Shown here: in pieces, positions 28,690 to 37,598 of the stretch | Layout of the letters: every line of letters begins with the position of its first letter | Position numbering within the stretch: the first letter of the stretch is position 1 | Source: Nocardioides sp. | GTDB taxonomy: Bacteria > Actinomycetota > Actinomycetes > Propionibacteriales > Nocardioidaceae | DNA: 64,000 nucleotides | Direction of reading: 5' to 3' | Assembly (NCBI RefSeq): GCF_025965415.1 | Contig: NZ_JAOPWY010000138.1 | Span: 1 to 64,000 of the forward strand | Made by a program: the position numbers and the translations under genes | Notes under the pieces: generated by a model | Told to the model about the DNA's origin: nothing | The model's database searches: none | What the model saw: the letters and a program-made list of their open reading frames with translations, nothing else

Positions 28690-29139
28690 GTGGCCGGGTT
28701 GCGCGATCGCCGTGTCGTGGCGGCCCTCGTCGCGGCGTACGGCGTCGCACTGGGCGTGCTCGTCCTCGGGCCGTGGGGGTGGGCGCTCAACCGGCTCACG
28801 GTGGCCCTCTACGTGCAGTTCCGCTACGACTGGCCGATCGCCCCCGACTGGGCCGTGCCGGAGCACTACGGGGTGCTGCTCAACGTCCTGCTCTTCGTGC
28901 CCGTGGGCGTCCTCGTCGCGCTGGTCACCGGCCGGGCGTGGTGGTGGGTGACGGTAGTCGCGGCGCTCGGGTCCGGGCTGGTCGAGCTGGTGCAGGGGCT
29001 GTGGCTGGCGCGCGTCAGCAGCTTGACCGACGTCCTGGCCAACACCCTCGGGGCCCTGGTCGGCGCGGCGGCGGTCAGTCTTCTCGCACGACCCGGATCG
29101 CGACGAGCTGGTCGATCAGGGTCTCGACGTCCTCGGTGA
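28690..29139 (+). CDS. VanZ-family membrane protein
   Basis: This is a 149-residue protein with four hydrophobic segments (about 9-27, 62-80, 84-102 and 118-134). VanZ-type features include an N-terminal YGVALGVLVLGP and the central LLNVLLFVPVGVLVAL, followed by SLTDVLANTLGALVG. VanZ proteins have been linked to glycopeptide and antimicrobial resistance, but most are uncharacterised. It sits on the plus strand inside the minus-strand kinase/PqqD/nucleotidyltransferase group. Its 3' end overlaps the PqqD-like gene by 65 bp in antiparallel fashion. Confidence 0.88.
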   Translation: MAGLRDRRVVAALVAAYGVALGVLVLGPWGWALNRLTVALYVQFRYDWPIAPDWAVPEHYGVLLNVLLFVPVGVLVALVTGRAWWWVTVVAALGSGLVELVQGLWLARVSSLTDVLANTLGALVGAAAVSLLARPGSRRAGRSGSRRPR

Positions 29140-29362
29140 CCTCGGCCAGGGTCGAGCCCGACATCGCGGCGGCGGCGGCCGTGAGCTCCTCCATGGTCCC
29201 GCCCTCGGCGAGGGCCAGCCACACCACGCACCCGGACCCCTCGAGCAGGATCGGCGGCCCACCCGGCACGCGGGTGAGGTAGGCCGTCGGCTCGCTGCCG
29301 CCGTCGAGGTCCTCCTGGCTGACCCAGGCGACGTCGTCGGCGATGCGGTAGCGGTGGATCAT
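29075..29362 (-). CDS. PqqD-family small protein (RiPP recognition element-like)
   Basis: This is a 95-residue winged-helix-like PqqD protein. The beta hairpin of the N-terminal half (VAWVSQEDLDG, then AYLTRVPGGPPILLEG) is followed by CVVWLALAEGGTMEELT and a helical C-terminus. PqqD domains bind leader peptides of RiPP precursors, and relatives of unknown role sit in EPS loci. It overlaps the nucleotidyltransferase gene by ATGA. No radical-SAM enzyme or precursor peptide gene is adjacent. Only the end of the long track ORF is real. Confidence 0.82.
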   Translation of the reverse strand: MIHRYRIADDVAWVSQEDLDGGSEPTAYLTRVPGGPPILLEGSGCVVWLALAEGGTMEELTAAAAAMSGSTLAEVTEDVETLIDQLVAIRVVRED

Positions 29363-30216
29363 GAGCGCTTCACCCGCTTGGACAGCTCCTGGGCGGCCTT
29401 GCGCAGCCGCTGCCCCTGGCGGGCGCGGACCTCCTCGCGGGTGGGTGGCCTGCCCAGCTCCATCCGCAGGTGGTCGCGGTTGACCCGCATGGCCGCGGTG
29501 ACCAGGTCGGCCTTGGCCCGCGCGGTCGGTGCTGCGGCGAGGCGGGCCCGCCACTCGTCCATCCGGCTGCCGCCTTCGGCGAAGTGGCGCCACAGCGCGT
29601 ACGTCGGGTGGTCGCGGTGCAGGTCGAGCTCGCCGATGCCGGCCGCGAGGGCGACCTCGGCGTCGAGCTCGGCGGCCAGGGCGCGGACCTCGGCCTGCTC
29701 GGCCGGCTCGGCCGCGGTCCAGGCGTGGTCGACGTCTGTGCCCTTGGCCGAGCGGGCCGCGTGCAGCACGAGGACCAGCCGCTGCGCCGTCCGGTTGGGC
29801 ACCCGGCAGGTCCAGTGGGCGATGGAGCGCTCGATGGCGCCGCGTGAGAGCACGTCGAAGGCCTGTTCCGCGTCGACCCCGATGCCCGGCCAGCTCACGT
29901 GGACGTCGACCCATCCCCAGTCGTCGTGCCACCAGTTGGCCGCGTGGGCGAACACTGAGCCCGTGGCGAAGTCGGTGCGCTGCTCCCACCCGATCGACTC
30001 GAGCGCGGCGATCAGCCGGGACAGGTGGCTGGGGCGCACCAGCACGTCGACATCGCTGGACTGGCGCCCCTCGGCACGCAGGCCCGGGAGCACGGCCGGC
30101 CCCTTGAGGTGCAGGAGCTCGATGTTGCGCTCCTCGGCGAGCTTCTGGACCACGGCGTGGGCGAGGTGCACGCGCGCGGAGATGGGCGCCGTCGGGACGT
30201 CTGCCTCGTCGCTCAT
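29359..30216 (-). CDS. Nucleotidyltransferase family protein (NTP_transf_5-like)
   Basis: This is a 285-residue protein with a polymerase-beta-like core: LLHLKGPAVLPGL, then the metal-binding SSDVDVLVRP (Asp-x-Asp) and later WVDVHVSWPG. This matches the uncharacterised nucleotidyltransferase family found in lasso-peptide and exopolysaccharide clusters. The acceptor is unknown. I start at ATG 30216 rather than the upstream non-ATG extension. It is first in the minus-strand pair with the PqqD-like gene and divergent from the BY-kinase gene, with 67 bp between starts. Confidence 0.83.
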   Translation of the reverse strand: MSDEADVPTAPISARVHLAHAVVQKLAEERNIELLHLKGPAVLPGLRAEGRQSSDVDVLVRPSHLSRLIAALESIGWEQRTDFATGSVFAHAANWWHDDWGWVDVHVSWPGIGVDAEQAFDVLSRGAIERSIAHWTCRVPNRTAQRLVLVLHAARSAKGTDVDHAWTAAEPAEQAEVRALAAELDAEVALAAGIGELDLHRDHPTYALWRHFAEGGSRMDEWRARLAAAPTARAKADLVTAAMRVNRDHLRMELGRPPTREEVRARQGQRLRKAAQELSKRVKRS

Positions 30217-30283
30217 GGGACCATCGTGCCAGCGTGTCGGCCGAAGCGGACCGCGAGCGGGGGACACGCCCTACACTCGCGCC

Positions 30284-31834
30284 ATGACGTTCGGGGACTT
30301 CGTCCGGCTGAGCCGCGCCTATGTGTGGGTGCTCATCGGCTGCACGATCCTCGGTGCGCTCCTGATGATCGCCAAGACGACCCGCGAGCCGGTGCTCTAC
30401 TCGGCCACCTCGTCCGGCCTCGTCCGCGTCGGCAACGCGGCGTCGGCCGGTGAGGAGCAGGGCAATGCGCAGCTCGCGGAGGACAAGGCGAACCTGTATG
30501 CCTTCCTCGTCTCCAAGACCCCGGTCGCCGCGCGGGTCGTCGACGACCTCGGGCTCGACGTGCCGCCGAGCGCCATCGCGGGCCGGTTCTCGGCGTCCGT
30601 GGACGCGGAGGTCAACGCCCTCACCGTCACGGCCATCGGCACCACGCCGGAGGAGGCACGCGACCTCGCGAACGCAGTGGTGGATGCCGTCGTGGTCGTG
30701 GCACAGGAGATCGAGACCGGCGAGGACAACCCCAAGCAGGCGCCGCTGACGCGGATCATCCCGCTCGAGGAGGCGCAGCTCCCCGGAGCGCCCTTCACGC
30801 CGGACTACCGCGGGGCGGCCATGAAGGGCGCCATCGGTGGCCTGGGCCTGGCCTACGCCGTCCTCGTCGCCCGCCGCCTCATCGACCGGCGGATCAGGAC
30901 CACCAAGCACGTCGAGGAGGCCACCGGTGCCTCGGTGCTGGGGGTGATCCCGAAGGAGGACGCGCTCGGTCGCAGCCACCGTGGGGTGCGCGGCGACCTC
31001 GGTCGAGCGGCGGAGTCCTTCCGCCAGCTGCGCACCAACCTCCGCTTCGTCGACGTCGACAACGAACCCCGCAAGATCGTGGTCACCTCGGCTCTCGCGG
31101 GCGAGGGCAAGTCCACCGTGTCCTCCAACATCGCGCGCCTGGTCGCCCAGGCCGGCACGCCCGTCCTGCTGGTCGACGCCGACCTCCGCCGACCGATGAT
31201 CGCGACGACGTTCGAGATCGACGGCGCGGTCGGCCTCACCCAGGCCCTCGCCGGCGACGTCGAGATCCGTGACGTCATCGTCGAGTCGGGCATGGCCAAC
31301 CTGAGCCTCCTGCCGGCCGGGCGGATCCCGCCCAACCCCAGCGAGCTGCTCGGGTCGCTGCGGATGAAGCAGTTCATCGACGAGCTCGCGCAGGACTACC
31401 TCGTGATCCTGGACGCGCCGCCCCTGCTGCCGGTCACCGACGCGGGTCTGCTGTCGGCGTTCTGCGACGGGGCGCTGCTGGTCCAGGCGGCCGGGAAGAC
31501 CCAGATCGACCAGAGCCAGAACTGCCGCCGGATCCTCGACCAGGTCGGCAGCCGGCTGCTCGGCGTCGTCCTCAACAAGGCGCCGGTCAAGGGCGCCAGC
31601 GCGATCGCCTACGGCGGTGCCTACGGCGGTGCCTACGGCGGCTACGGCGGCTACAAGGCCGAGAACGCCTCGCGCGAGGCCTACTCGACGGCCGGCAAGG
31701 GTCGGCGCCGGGGGGCGAAGGCCGACAAGGCCACGAGGGCCGAGAAGGCCGAGAAGGCCGAGAAGGCCGAGAAGGCCGAGAAGGCCGAGAGGGCCGAGAG
31801 GGCCGAGAGGGCCGAGAAGGCCAGCAGGTCCTGA
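30284..31834 (+). CDS. Polysaccharide co-polymerase/bacterial tyrosine kinase (Wzz-CpsD fusion)
   Basis: This is a 516-residue membrane BY-kinase controlling chain length and export of surface polysaccharide. An N-terminal Wzz-like part has membrane helices at about 13-33 and 180-200. The cytosolic kinase shows Walker A SALAGEGKST, Walker A' LLVDADLRRP and Walker B VILDAPP. The tail holds a Tyr/Gly cluster (AYGGAYGGAYGGYGGY), a probable autophosphorylation site, and ends in a charged AEK/AER repeat. ATG 30284 is the real start. The LMW-PTP near 7.8 kb may oppose it. It heads the polysaccharide locus and converges with the sugar transferase gene. Confidence 0.92.
   Translation: MTFGDFVRLSRAYVWVLIGCTILGALLMIAKTTREPVLYSATSSGLVRVGNAASAGEEQGNAQLAEDKANLYAFLVSKTPVAARVVDDLGLDVPPSAIAGRFSASVDAEVNALTVTAIGTTPEEARDLANAVVDAVVVVAQEIETGEDNPKQAPLTRIIPLEEAQLPGAPFTPDYRGAAMKGAIGGLGLAYAVLVARRLIDRRIRTTKHVEEATGASVLGVIPKEDALGRSHRGVRGDLGRAAESFRQLRTNLRFVDVDNEPRKIVVTSALAGEGKSTVSSNIARLVAQAGTPVLLVDADLRRPMIATTFEIDGAVGLTQALAGDVEIRDVIVESGMANLSLLPAGRIPPNPSELLGSLRMKQFIDELAQDYLVILDAPPLLPVTDAGLLSAFCDGALLVQAAGKTQIDQSQNCRRILDQVGSRLLGVVLNKAPVKGASAIAYGGAYGGAYGGYGGYKAENASREAYSTAGKGRRRGAKADKATRAEKAEKAEKAEKAEKAERAERAERAEKASRS
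31739..31819 (+). repeat. Tandem 9-bp (AEK/AER) repeat in the BY-kinase tail
   Basis: Nine consecutive 9-bp units of the form GCC GAG A(A/G)(A/G)-like encode AEK five times, AER three times and AEK once, just before the stop. The predicted product is a charged single helix. Slippage would change length without frameshift, so copy number is likely polymorphic. Confidence 0.9.
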
Positions 31835-31856
31835 TCGGACCGGCGGTCGGTCGCGG

Positions 31857-33269
31857 TCAGTAGGCCCCGCGACTGGCCACCACGGCGGTGACCGTGCGCG
31901 CGAGGATCAGCACGTCCTGGACCATCGACCAGTTGTCGACGTAGTAGAGGTCGAGCCGGACCGTGTCCTCCCAGGACAGGTCCGACCTGCCCGAGACCTG
32001 CCACAGGCCGGTCATGCCGGGCAGCACGTTGAGCCGGCGCAGCATGTCGTCCTCGTACTGCTCCACCTCCGACGGCAGCGGCGGTCGGGGCCCCACCAGG
32101 CTCATGTCGCCACGTACGACGTTCCAGAGCTGGGGCAGCTCGTCGAGCGAGAAGCGGCGGATGAGCCTGCCCGGACGGGTCACCCGGGGGTCGTCGGTGC
32201 TCTTGAAGAGCACGTGGTCGCGCGCCTCCAGGGTGGCGAGCTGATCCTCGGCGTCGACCGACATGGATCGCAGTTTGAGGCAGGTGAACTCGACGCCCTC
32301 GCGACCCACGCGGCTCTGCCGGAACAGGGCCGGCCCACCGTCGTGACGCCTGACCCAGATCATCAGCCCGAGCAGCAGCGGCCAGATCAGGGCGAGGATG
32401 AGGAGCGACCCGATGACGTCGAAGGCGCGCTTGGCGTCGTTGGTCGCCAGCTGCGAGCGGGAACGTCCCAGGTGCATCAGGGGCAGGCCGGCGACGGGCC
32501 GGATCCGGATGCGCTCGCTGGAGACGTCGGTGACGTTGGGGGCGACGATGATCTGGACGTTGGCGTGGTCCTCGAGCTCCCAGGCGAGGCGCCGCAGCTG
32601 CGTGGAGGAGGTCACGGCACCGGCGGTGAAGAAGACGATGTCGGGTCCGTGCTCGTCGACGACGGCCCGCACCTCGTCGATCAGCCCCAGCACGGAGATC
32701 CCGGCCGAGGTCTGCTCCAGCCCGGCGTACTCCCGCGGGACCAGGCAGCCCATCACCTGGTAGCCGAGCCACGACTCGCGGGCCAGGACCTTGTGGATCT
32801 CGCCGATGTAGCCGGGGGCGCCCACGAGCAGCACCCGCTCGTTGAAGTGCCCGGCCACCCGGAGCCGCTGGATGATGCGCCGGGAGAACAGCCGCCCGAT
32901 GACCAGCAGCAGCACGCCCAGGGGGAAGAACAGCACGAAGAACCCGCGGGAGAGGGGGTACTGCATGAGGAACGCCATCGTGGCGACGAGGGCCGCGGTG
33001 AAGAAGGACGCGTTGACGACGAGCTTGAACTCCTCGGTGCCGGCCCCGAAGACGTGGAGCTCGTAGGTGCCGAAGAAGGCCAGCATGACCAGCCAGGTGG
33101 CCACGAAGAAGACGCTGGCGAGGGCCGTGTTCTCCAGGACGTCGCCCGCGGTGGGGAAGATCGACAGCGTCACCCGGAACCGGATGGCCAGCACGGTCGC
33201 GGCCGCGATCATGACGAGATCGACTGCGCCGATCAGCCAGGGCAGCAGCTTGATGCCGTCGGGTCGCAC
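31857..33269 (-). CDS. Exopolysaccharide biosynthesis polyprenyl glycosylphosphotransferase
   Basis: This 470-residue initiating phosphoglycosyltransferase transfers sugar-1-phosphate to undecaprenyl phosphate at the membrane. Four N-terminal helices precede a Rossmann-like CoA-binding domain (VLLVGAPGYIGEIHKVL). A fifth helix (LLILALIWPLLLGLMIW) and the catalytic bacterial sugar transferase domain follow, with LKLRSMSVDAED, RFSLDELPQLWNV and GDMSLVGPRPPLPSE. GTG 33269 starts one base beyond the upstream gene's stop. It is the last gene of the long minus-strand operon that begins with the 42-kb genes. Confidence 0.94.
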   Translation of the reverse strand: MRPDGIKLLPWLIGAVDLVMIAAATVLAIRFRVTLSIFPTAGDVLENTALASVFFVATWLVMLAFFGTYELHVFGAGTEEFKLVVNASFFTAALVATMAFLMQYPLSRGFFVLFFPLGVLLLVIGRLFSRRIIQRLRVAGHFNERVLLVGAPGYIGEIHKVLARESWLGYQVMGCLVPREYAGLEQTSAGISVLGLIDEVRAVVDEHGPDIVFFTAGAVTSSTQLRRLAWELEDHANVQIIVAPNVTDVSSERIRIRPVAGLPLMHLGRSRSQLATNDAKRAFDVIGSLLILALIWPLLLGLMIWVRRHDGGPALFRQSRVGREGVEFTCLKLRSMSVDAEDQLATLEARDHVLFKSTDDPRVTRPGRLIRRFSLDELPQLWNVVRGDMSLVGPRPPLPSEVEQYEDDMLRRLNVLPGMTGLWQVSGRSDLSWEDTVRLDLYYVDNWSMVQDVLILARTVTAVVASRGAY

Positions 33270-33270
33270 G

Positions 33271-34380
33271 TCAGGTCGACCTTCCTGCGTCGAGCACGAT
33301 CGAACGGATCCTTTCGATGAAGCGGGCCTCCCCGAAGTCCTCGGCCCGCGCCGTCAGTCTGTCACCGTCCCAGCCGTGATGGTCGGAAACAGCGAGCGCG
33401 GCGCTGATGTCCTCCGGGGTCGGCCGGTCGAAGAAGATCCCGGTCTCGCCCTCGAGGACGGTCTCGAGGAAGCCGCCGCCGCGCAGGGCCACGGCCGGCA
33501 CGCCGAACGCCGCGGCCTCGAGCGGCGCCAGGCCGAAGTCCTCGTGGCTGGCGGCGACGAGCACGCCGGCGTCGGCGTACGCCGCGCGCAGCTGCCCGTC
33601 GCTCAGCCCGCCGAGCAGCCGCACGTTGTCGGGGAGGGTGGCGCGCAGTCGTGCCTCCTCCGGGCCGCGGCCGACCACGACGAGGCGCCGGCCGGTGCCG
33701 CGCACGGCCTCGATCACGGCATCGACGTTCTTGTAGGGCAGGAGCCGGGAGACGACGAGGGCGTAGCCGGGGTCCCAGCCGGCGAGCTCCGGGATCGCCT
33801 CACGCGGCGCGGCGGCGTCCATCCCGTGCGGCGGCGGCAGGAGCTCGGCGGCCCGGCCGTACGTCGTCGCGATCCGCTGCTGGACGACGCGGCTGTTGGC
33901 GAGGTAGACGTCGACCTGTCCGGCCTGACGGCGGTCCCAGCGCTTGAGGAAGGGCCGCAACGCCAGCAGCGGGGGGCCGAGGGGGGAGCGCCAGGCCGTG
34001 CCGCCGAGGTACTCGTCGGTCTGGTAGAGCCACCGGGCCGGGTTGTGGCAGTAGACGACCGTGCGCCCCGGGGTGGCGAAGCCGTGCGCCCAGCCGCTGC
34101 TGGAGGCGACGACGACGTCGGCGTCGACGCGCATCCGGGACGCGGCCGGGGCGAGCAGGGGCAGGGCCAGGCGGTGGTCCCGGCGCAGGGCCTCGACGCG
34201 GTTGAGCGGTGAGGTGCGGACGTCGGCGTGGGCGAACTCCGGGTAGGTCCCCTCGGGGTCGTAGAGCGTGGTGTGCACGGCGGCCTCGGGGAAGGCCTTC
34301 ATCAGGGTGAGCACGACCCGCTCCGCGCCACCGCGCTGGGTCAGGTAGTCGTGGGCGATCGCCACCGTCGGTCGGCTCAC
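33271..34380 (-). CDS. Glycosyltransferase family 4 (group 1)
   Basis: This is a 369-residue GT-B transferase. The N-terminal donor-side loop is IAHDYLTQRGGAERVVLTLM, and CHNPARWLYQ is typical of mannosyl/rhamnosyl-type GT4 proteins in EPS operons. The C-terminal half carries VVSRLLPYKNVDAVIEA and the ExxE region in SHEDFGLAPLEAAAFG. GTG 34380 overlaps the preceding gene's stop by GTGA. The sugar is unknown. The ORF-track extension upstream is out of frame with the neighbouring gene. Confidence 0.9.
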   Translation of the reverse strand: MSRPTVAIAHDYLTQRGGAERVVLTLMKAFPEAAVHTTLYDPEGTYPEFAHADVRTSPLNRVEALRRDHRLALPLLAPAASRMRVDADVVVASSSGWAHGFATPGRTVVYCHNPARWLYQTDEYLGGTAWRSPLGPPLLALRPFLKRWDRRQAGQVDVYLANSRVVQQRIATTYGRAAELLPPPHGMDAAAPREAIPELAGWDPGYALVVSRLLPYKNVDAVIEAVRGTGRRLVVVGRGPEEARLRATLPDNVRLLGGLSDGQLRAAYADAGVLVAASHEDFGLAPLEAAAFGVPAVALRGGGFLETVLEGETGIFFDRPTPEDISAALAVSDHHGWDGDRLTARAEDFGEARFIERIRSIVLDAGRST

Positions 34381-35396
34381 GTGGTCCCCAGCTCCTCGAG
34401 CAACCGCTGGACGCGCAGCCGACCGGCCCCCGGGGAGTAGTGGTCCTCCCAGCGTCGGCGTGCGCGGTCGGTCACGTCGCGCACCTCCTCGGGGGTGGCG
34501 GCGAGGGCTCGCTCGACGACCCGCGCCAGGTCCGTGGCATCGCCGCTGGGGGCGATCCAGGGGTGGTCGGGACCGGCGACCTCGGGGAGCGCGCCGGCGT
34601 CCGACACGACGAACGGGATGCCTGCGGCCATCGCCTCGGCGACGACGAGGCCGAACGACTCGGCGACCCTGCTGGGGAAGACGGCGAGGTCGACCTGTGA
34701 GAAGAGCTCCTCGGGGGACACGCGACCCAGCCGGAGGACGCTGCTGCCGAGCGCTGCGAGGGACTCGATGACGGGGAGTCGCTGGTCCTCCGGGACCCAG
34801 CGGTCGTCCCCGGCGACGACGAGGCGCAGGTCGGCCGGTGCCCCGGAGATCGCCTGCGCCAGGAGGTCCAGGCCCTTGTCGGTGGACAGGCGGCCCAGGA
34901 ACCCGACCGACGTGCGGCCGGTCGGCAGTGGGAGCCGGGCGACCTCGTCCGTCCAGTTCGCACAGACCGTCGATCCCCGAACGCCGGACGACAGGAACGC
35001 CGACGGGGTGAGGATGCGTTCGCTTCGGGCCGTTGCCACCCTCAGCGCCACCCGCTGGGCCCGGGAGCGTGGCAGCTGGTGCAGGTGCACGACGCGGCGC
35101 GCCCGGCCGGCCGTCGCGAGAGCCGGAACCAGCCCGTGGCACCACAGGAGGCCAGTGCGCTCGGCACGGTCCCACGCGCGGAGCCGGACCAGGTGGTCGC
35201 GCCGGCCGTCGGCACGGATCGCCACCACGTCGGCCCCGAGGGCGGTGGCGGCATCGAGGACCTCGGTGGGGGCGTCGGGAGCCACGACCGTCACCGGGTG
35301 CCCGAGCGCCAGGAGCGCCTCGGCGTGCCGCAGCAGCATCTGCTCACCGCCGCCGAGGTCGGGGTTGTTGGCGGCGAGGTGGATCCGTTCAGCCAT
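34377..35396 (-). CDS. Glycosyltransferase family 4
   Basis: This is a 339-residue GT-B enzyme. The N-terminus HLAANNPDLGGGEQMLLRHAEAL is the acceptor/donor loop typical of GT4. VGFLGRLSTDKGLDLL and the SRVAESFGLVVAEAMAAG box (E-x7-E) mark the nucleotide-sugar domain. It overlaps both neighbours (4 bp downstream, 8 bp upstream). It acts on undecaprenyl-linked intermediates in the cytosol; donor specificity is not predictable. Confidence 0.9.
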   Translation of the reverse strand: MAERIHLAANNPDLGGGEQMLLRHAEALLALGHPVTVVAPDAPTEVLDAATALGADVVAIRADGRRDHLVRLRAWDRAERTGLLWCHGLVPALATAGRARRVVHLHQLPRSRAQRVALRVATARSERILTPSAFLSSGVRGSTVCANWTDEVARLPLPTGRTSVGFLGRLSTDKGLDLLAQAISGAPADLRLVVAGDDRWVPEDQRLPVIESLAALGSSVLRLGRVSPEELFSQVDLAVFPSRVAESFGLVVAEAMAAGIPFVVSDAGALPEVAGPDHPWIAPSGDATDLARVVERALAATPEEVRDVTDRARRRWEDHYSPGAGRLRVQRLLEELGTT

Positions 35397-36540
35397 CGGG
35401 CGTGCTCTCGGGCTCGGGGTGCAGGGCACGGCCGAGGGCGAGCGCGACGGCCACGGCCATCGGGGTGTCGAGCAGCACCTCGCCGAGGGTGATGGCCATG
35501 ACGGCCACGCCGATGAGGCTGGCCTGCGCCCCCGCCGCGGCCATGTCGCCGGCACGCGATCGCTTCGCGAGGCGGAGGAAGGCGAACGCGATGAGCGCGA
35601 GCACGAGAAGCAGTGCGCCCCAGCCGCCTTCCTGCCGGACGGCGAGATAGCTGTTGTGGAAGAAGAACTCCAGGTCGCGGATGTTGACCCGGGCCGTGCC
35701 CGGGCCGTGGCCGAACCACGGCGCGTCGGCGAGCTGGACCCGCTCCTGGGCGATGATGCGGTCGCGCAGAGCGTCGCTGCCGGAGCGGTCCGAGAAGGGA
35801 CCCAACGTGGTCAGGCTCTTGGGGATGTTGTTGACGATCCAGACCATTCCGGCCGCCAGGGCTGCGCCGCTGACGGGGCCGAGGCGGCGCCCGAGCAGCA
35901 CCCAGACCAGTGCGAACGCGCCGGCCAGCAGTCCGGTGCGCGAGTAGCACAGCAGCAGACCGGCGACGATCGGGGCGGCCACGGCCAGCCGCACCTTGGT
36001 GCGGTCGTCGCAGAAGAAGACCGCGAGGACGCCGAGGACGGCGAGGAAGTAGGCACCGGCGTTGGGGTCCGACAGGTAGCCGGTCAGACGCCCGGAGTAC
36101 GAGCTGGCGCCGAGACCGACGACGCCGAGCCCGATCACGGCGATCAGTCCGGCGGCCAGCCCGGCACCGACGGAGCGGGTCGAGAGCCTGCCCGTGCCTC
36201 CGGCCCAGATGAGCCCGGCCAGGATCGAGACGTGACCCACCCGGCGCGTCCAGTCGACGTGGTTGGCGAGGCCGGAGTAGATGAGCAGCACCAGCACTGC
36301 CCCGAGCAGCAGCACGACGGCGCTGGGCAGCCTGGCCCCGCCGCGGGCGGGACGGAGCACGCACAACCCGACGAGCGCCGCCATAGCGAACTCGTTGAGC
36401 GGGAAGCCACTCACCTCGACCGACCGCAGGGGCAGGATCGCCATCAGCACGAAGTCGGTGATCCGGATCTCCCGGGCCGCCTCGTCCGCGCGGTCGACCG
36501 TGCGGTCCGACAGGTTCCACGGCGAGTCGATGCGGGCCAT
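35389..36540 (-). CDS. O-antigen ligase/polymerase-like membrane protein (Wzy_C)
   Basis: This is a 383-residue polytopic protein with roughly ten hydrophobic stretches and one large extracytoplasmic loop. The loop holds DAPWFGHGPGTARVNI and the FHNSYL motif seen in WaaL/Wzy proteins (H-N-x-x-L). It probably polymerises repeat units or ligates glycan on the outer face of the membrane. ATG 36540 overlaps the preceding glycosyltransferase stop (TGATG). It is the only polymerase candidate in the window, which favours a Wzx/Wzy-like route. Confidence 0.87.
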   Translation of the reverse strand: MARIDSPWNLSDRTVDRADEAAREIRITDFVLMAILPLRSVEVSGFPLNEFAMAALVGLCVLRPARGGARLPSAVVLLLGAVLVLLIYSGLANHVDWTRRVGHVSILAGLIWAGGTGRLSTRSVGAGLAAGLIAVIGLGVVGLGASSYSGRLTGYLSDPNAGAYFLAVLGVLAVFFCDDRTKVRLAVAAPIVAGLLLCYSRTGLLAGAFALVWVLLGRRLGPVSGAALAAGMVWIVNNIPKSLTTLGPFSDRSGSDALRDRIIAQERVQLADAPWFGHGPGTARVNIRDLEFFFHNSYLAVRQEGGWGALLLVLALIAFAFLRLAKRSRAGDMAAAGAQASLIGVAVMAITLGEVLLDTPMAVAVALALGRALHPEPESTPDG

Positions 36541-37598
36541 CAGCGCGCGCCCGTCGAGGCGTACGTCTGGGCGATGCGCGCACACATGTCGGCCACGCTG
36601 GGCCATCGGGTCAGGCCCGAGCGAGCGGCCGGGTCGAGGCCCTGCGCCGACAGGGCAGCGGCCACGGCGCGAGCGTCCTCGGCGTCCACCAGCGACGTGC
36701 TCGGCAGGATCTCGGGGTTGCCGCCGACGTCGCTGGCGACGACGCCCATCCCGCGGCCGGCGGCGTCGAGGAGGGCGTAGGAGCAGTTCTCCCAGACCGA
36801 GAGCATGGCGAGCACGTCGTGCTCGGCCATCGCTCGGTCGGGGTCGACGAAGCCCGGCAGGGCGACGGTGTCGGCCAGGCCGAGGCGTGCGACCTGCGCT
36901 CGCAACGCTCCCTCCTCCGGTCCCTTCCCGGCCAGGGTGAGCCGTGCCTCCGGGTGGGAGTGGTGGAGCTTGGCGAAGCCGTCGACCAGGGCCGGCAGGC
37001 GCTTCTCGGGCGAGAGGCGCGCGAGGGACAGGATCCGGAGGCCGGCTGCTGATGGGGCCGCCGCCGGGTCCACGTCCACGCCGTTGGGGACCACCACGAC
37101 CTGGCGTCGTGGGTGCCACTTCTCCCGCATCGCGTCCGCGGTGGCTCGGCTGACTGCGATCGCCGCGTCGAAGCGCCGCAGCCGAGCGGTGTGCGCCGCC
37201 GCCATCAGGCGGGTCTTGGCGTCCGAGCGGTGGTAGACGACGTCGTCGCGGGCGATGCCGTGCTCGGTCGTCACCAGCCGCGGCCCCCGTCCCGCCGCGA
37301 GGGCGACGACGATGTCGGCGTACGCCAGGTGGCTGTGCACGACGGCCGGCTGCTCGCGGCGTACGACGTCGCGCAGCGTGGTGACCGACGCACGCAGCCC
37401 GTGGTCGGGACCGAACGGGCCCTCGACGACGTCGGCGCCGAGCTCGCGCAGCCGCGCGGGCAGGTCGCCGGGCGGGGTGAGGACCACCAGCCGCCAGCCC
37501 GGGATCCCGGCGCGGGCGACGTCGAGCACGTGGCGCGCCACCCCGGCCAGGTCGCTGACCGGCACCACCCACAGGGCGGTGGGTGCGGTCAGAACCAT
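36540..37598 (-). CDS. Glycosyltransferase family 4
   Basis: This is a 352-residue GT-B enzyme. Features include VPVSDLAGVARHVLDVARAG near the N-terminus, VVHSHLAYADIVVALAA, then VVPNGVDVDP, LSLARLSPEKRLPALVDGFA, and an acidic motif replaced by NCSYALLDAAGRG. The usual E-x7-E is therefore partly degenerate (only D at the second position), which could mean a different catalytic geometry or weak activity. It overlaps the NeuB-fusion gene by 10 bp. Confidence 0.85.
   Translation of the reverse strand: MVLTAPTALWVVPVSDLAGVARHVLDVARAGIPGWRLVVLTPPGDLPARLRELGADVVEGPFGPDHGLRASVTTLRDVVRREQPAVVHSHLAYADIVVALAAGRGPRLVTTEHGIARDDVVYHRSDAKTRLMAAAHTARLRRFDAAIAVSRATADAMREKWHPRRQVVVVPNGVDVDPAAAPSAAGLRILSLARLSPEKRLPALVDGFAKLHHSHPEARLTLAGKGPEEGALRAQVARLGLADTVALPGFVDPDRAMAEHDVLAMLSVWENCSYALLDAAGRGMGVVASDVGGNPEILPSTSLVDAEDARAVAAALSAQGLDPAARSGLTRWPSVADMCARIAQTYASTGAR

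Noticed and set aside
31739-31819. CRISPR-like short repeats
   Set aside because: 9-bp in-frame coding repeats without spacers.
34495-36780. 761-aa plus-strand ORF
   Set aside because: Shadow of the GT4/Wzy genes on the minus strand.
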